A stretch of 5,547 nucleotides of DNA, from positions 1 through 5,547 of the forward strand of contig WRNP01000080.1 in assembly GCA_009776515.1 (NCBI GenBank), read 5' to 3'. Numbering within the stretch: position 1 is the stretch's first letter; every line of letters begins with the position of its first letter. The stretch comes from Dehalococcoidia bacterium (lineage in GTDB: Bacteria; Chloroflexota; Dehalococcoidia; Dehalococcoidales; UBA1222). The notes beneath the pieces were generated by a model that did not search any database, had not been told where the DNA came from, and saw nothing but the letters and a program-made list of their open reading frames with translations. Both the position numbers and the translations under genes were made by a program. Shown here in pieces: positions 3,763-5,547 of the stretch.

Positions 3763-5547
3763 CTAGTCATCGTCTGTCATAGAGCTTCCGCAATCTTTTT
3801 GCCTAAAAACCTGCGTTAGCCCAACAATTTCCGCCGCCAATATGCCGGTATTCAGGAGAGTCCAGATATTGATAACGGACACTTTGTTGCTCATATTATT
3901 AGTTAAGAAGAAGACCACTACGCCGGCTATGCCTAAAAACATCACGGCGCGCGACCATCCGAGGTGAACCGCAACCCGTTGTCTCCTGAAAAACGCCTTG
4001 ATTCCCGTTAAGGCTGCCAGAAGTGCCCCAACGATACCGAGGACTAGGTTTAGGGGTGCCCATGATTGAATGGAGTCTTCGGGGAATAGGGTGCCCGCGG
4101 TCGTTGTCGGGGATGTTTGTGTATCCGATGGCTGCATGGTCACGATCGTTTCTGTGGGTGGGGTAGCAGCCTCAAGCCAGTGTGCGTAGACGGAGATATC
4201 GCTGTCAACTCCGAAGTATGGAGTAAATGTGGTAAAGGTCCTGTCGGCATCGCTCCACGCATTCCCAATGGTATACCAATATTTGAAGACATAACCTTTG
4301 CGGGTTGGGTCAGGCGGCATATCATTGTCCAGGGAAGGCAGGGGGCCGTACCCAGGTGCTTTCGCAGATCTGGTGGCATATATTTCGCCGGTGCCGTCAT
4401 TCAGATAAAAAGTCACGGTAGCGGAGAGCGCTCCGATGTTGTTTATATCGTAGTTGTTGTACCCTTGCGTGAAAGGAGTCGTCCAGTTGTCGGTGTAAAT
4501 AGTTGATTCGTACACTGCATCATAGATTGGGTCGCGGAAATCAATATAAGTTTCAGCGGAATTGCCGAAGAACACCGATTTTGCGCCTATGGCCAGCTGT
4601 GTGTAATCCTGGGTGTATACTCCACCGCCGTCACGGGTTGCTATATTACCCGATATTGCACCGCCGTCCATGAAAAAGGTGCCATATTGATCGATGGCCA
4701 CACCGCCGCCGTAGACGGCCGTATTGCCCAATATCTCGCCGGCCACCATTGAAATGGTGCCGATGGGTGAGTATGCTTCCCCGCTAGAGATGAGGATGCC
4801 CTGCTCGTACACCCCGCCACCTTTTTCCGCTTTGTTATTCGATATTGTGCCACCAGATATTGCCATGGTACCGCCTGAGTTATATATCCCGCCGCCTTGA
4901 TAGACAGCCTCATTGCCAGATACTTCGCCGGCTTCTAGAGAAAAGATGCCTGTGGCGGGATTGAACACTCCGATAGTGCCGGTGCCGATGTTGCACACAC
5001 CGCCGCCGTAACTGGATTTGTTGTTTGATACCCTCCCGCTTGTGCCCTCAGCGAGATTAAAAAACATCGCAAAAATCCCTCGGTTGTACACTCCGCCGCC
5101 GCCGAGGCCTGCCTCGTTATCGGAAATCGCGCCTGTATTCATGGCGAAAGTCCCCCTGGCACCGTTGAACACCCCGCCACCATTGCCATTGGTTACTTTG
5201 TTCCCGAATATTATGCCGCCGGACATTATAAAAATGGCGCTGTTGAACACCCCGCCGCCGCTGTATTTAGACTCGTTGTCATGTATCGTGCCGCCATTCA
5301 TGTTGAAAGTGCCGTTGTTTAACACCCCACCGCCACCAAGAAAATCGCCATCGTATACTATGCCATCGAAAGTGGCCGTGTTGTCTGAGATATTGCCACT
5401 ATCCATATTAAAAATACCGGCGTTGCATATCCCGCCTCCCATTGTCGCTCTGTTCCCCGAAATCTCGCTGTTAACCATATTAAAGATACTGCCGATACCG
5501 CTGACATATACCCCGCCCCCGTTACCGCCAGCCTTATTCCCGGCAAT
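3763..5547 (-). CDS. Large surface protein with beta-helix repeats, an InlB-type repeat and a three-helix membrane anchor (5' end beyond the window)
   Basis: The frame is open from the right edge to a TAG at 3765-3763, giving 594 visible residues. Numbered from the edge, residues 1 to about 332 are imperfect repeats of about 24-37 residues with the core I/V-S-G/D-N-x-A...G-G-G-V-Y/F-N-x-G-x-F-x-M-x-G-G. This resembles polymorphic outer membrane protein and other right-handed beta-helix repeats; the last copy reads FFGNSAE. Residues 377-457 form one InlB/Listeria-Bacteroides-type repeat (VTFYLNDG...DPTRKGYVFKYWYT...SVYAHW). Then come a Thr/Pro-rich linker (about 459-495) and three hydrophobic segments (about 496-520, 534-549, 558-581). 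The Arg-rich loop between the first two implies a cytoplasmic C-terminus and an extracellular repeat region. No LPXTG motif or autotransporter barrel is seen. The role is probably adhesion or envelope interaction, inferred from architecture only. The ATG at 5478 lies inside a repeat and is not the start. No signal peptide is visible because the N-terminus is missing. Confidence 0.85.
   Translation of the reverse strand: MAGNKAGGNGGGVYVSGIGSIFNMVNSEISGNRATMGGGICNAGIFNMDSGNISDNTATFDGIVYDGDFLGGGGVLNNGTFNMNGGTIHDNESKYSGGGVFNSAIFIMSGGIIFGNKVTNGNGGGVFNGARGTFAMNTGAISDNEAGLGGGGVYNRGIFAMFFNLAEGTSGRVSNNKSSYGGGVCNIGTGTIGVFNPATGIFSLEAGEVSGNEAVYQGGGIYNSGGTMAISGGTISNNKAEKGGGVYEQGILISSGEAYSPIGTISMVAGEILGNTAVYGGGVAIDQYGTFFMDGGAISGNIATRDGGGVYTQDYTQLAIGAKSVFFGNSAETYIDFRDPIYDAVYESTIYTDNWTTPFTQGYNNYDINNIGALSATVTFYLNDGTGEIYATRSAKAPGYGPLPSLDNDMPPDPTRKGYVFKYWYTIGNAWSDADRTFTTFTPYFGVDSDISVYAHWLEAATPPTETIVTMQPSDTQTSPTTTAGTLFPEDSIQSWAPLNLVLGIVGALLAALTGIKAFFRRQRVAVHLGWSRAVMFLGIAGVVVFFLTNNMSNKVSVINIWTLLNTGILAAEIVGLTQVFRQKDCGSSMTDDD
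4177..4419 (-). other. InlB B-repeat-like (Listeria-Bacteroides type) domain within the surface protein
   Basis: About 81 residues begin VTFYLNDGTGEIYATR and end SDISVYAHW, with the central block PTRKGYVFKYWYT. This matches the family pattern V-T-F...G...P-x-R-x-G-Y-x-F-x-x-W-Y-T...Y-A-x-W. The domain is a small beta-rich module found in secreted and surface proteins of many bacteria. Only one copy is present, placed between the beta-helix repeats and the linker to the membrane. Confidence 0.8.
4552..5547 (-). repeat. Coding tandem repeats of the beta-helix domain (at least 12 copies)
   Basis: Copies of the I/V-x-x-N motif start at visible residues 1, 29, 53, 88, 113, 141, 173, 209, 235, 272, 298 and about 326, so spacing runs from 24 to 37 residues. 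Each is followed by a Gly triplet, which shows on the plus strand as recurring ccgccgcc or ccgccacc blocks. Copies have clearly diverged at the DNA level, pointing to old duplication rather than recent expansion. Longer spacers at copies 3, 6, 7 and 9 suggest loops projecting from the helix. Confidence 0.85.

Noticed and set aside
4117..4506. Plus-strand open frame of 129 codons opposite the surface-protein gene
   Set aside because: It runs opposite the InlB-type domain and linker, with no homology or start signal, so it is a shadow of the minus-strand gene.
5476..5478. ATG as the start of the surface-protein gene
   Set aside because: It falls within a repeat (the Met of a G-x-F-x-M segment), and the frame with repeat sequence continues upstream to the window edge.
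4552..5547. Recurring ccgccgcc blocks as a CRISPR array or non-coding repeat
   Set aside because: They are Gly-triplet codons of the beta-helix repeats. Spacing is uneven, copies are diverged, and the frame is kept throughout.

Overview
This window reads almost entirely from the minus strand. Its left 3.3 kb is the start of a de novo pyrimidine biosynthesis operon, in transcription order pyrR (3167-2640), pyrB (2629-1658), pyrC (1661-369) and carA (366 to the left edge, 5' part only). The genes are packed tightly: there are 10 bases between pyrR and pyrB, an ATGA overlap between pyrB and pyrC, and 2 bases between pyrC and carA. They encode the UMP-sensing regulator PyrR, aspartate carbamoyltransferase, class I dihydroorotase and the small (glutaminase) subunit of carbamoyl-phosphate synthase. 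carB and the later pathway genes probably lie beyond the left edge.

Upstream of pyrR is a complete PyrR-type transcription attenuator. It has a plausible sigma-70-like promoter (-10 TATACT at 3291-3286) and a PyrR-binding hairpin that matches the family consensus at every position (3244-3231). An 11-bp antiterminator overlaps this hairpin, and a 9-bp intrinsic terminator overlaps the antiterminator and ends in six T residues. The terminator's 3' arm is itself the pyrR Shine-Dalgarno, and its T run is the spacer before the pyrR ATG, so one hairpin may control both transcription and translation. A further 9-bp long-range complementarity in the leader could form a pseudoknot with the antiterminator.

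From about 3316 to 3762 lies a roughly 450-base gap with no convincing gene but several inverted repeats. From 3763 to the right edge is the 3' part of a large gene for a surface protein. It has at least twelve beta-helix-like repeats of the type I-S-G-N-x-A...G-G-G-V-Y-N, resembling polymorphic outer membrane protein repeats. These are followed by one InlB/Listeria-Bacteroides-type repeat, a Thr/Pro-rich linker and a C-terminal region with three predicted membrane helices. Its start is outside the window.

The organism is a bacterium with PyrR attenuation and a membrane-anchored repeat protein without LPXTG. This fits Chloroflexota (perhaps Dehalococcoidia) or Firmicutes. The ATCase and operon order look Chloroflexota-like to me from memory, but the sequence alone does not settle it.
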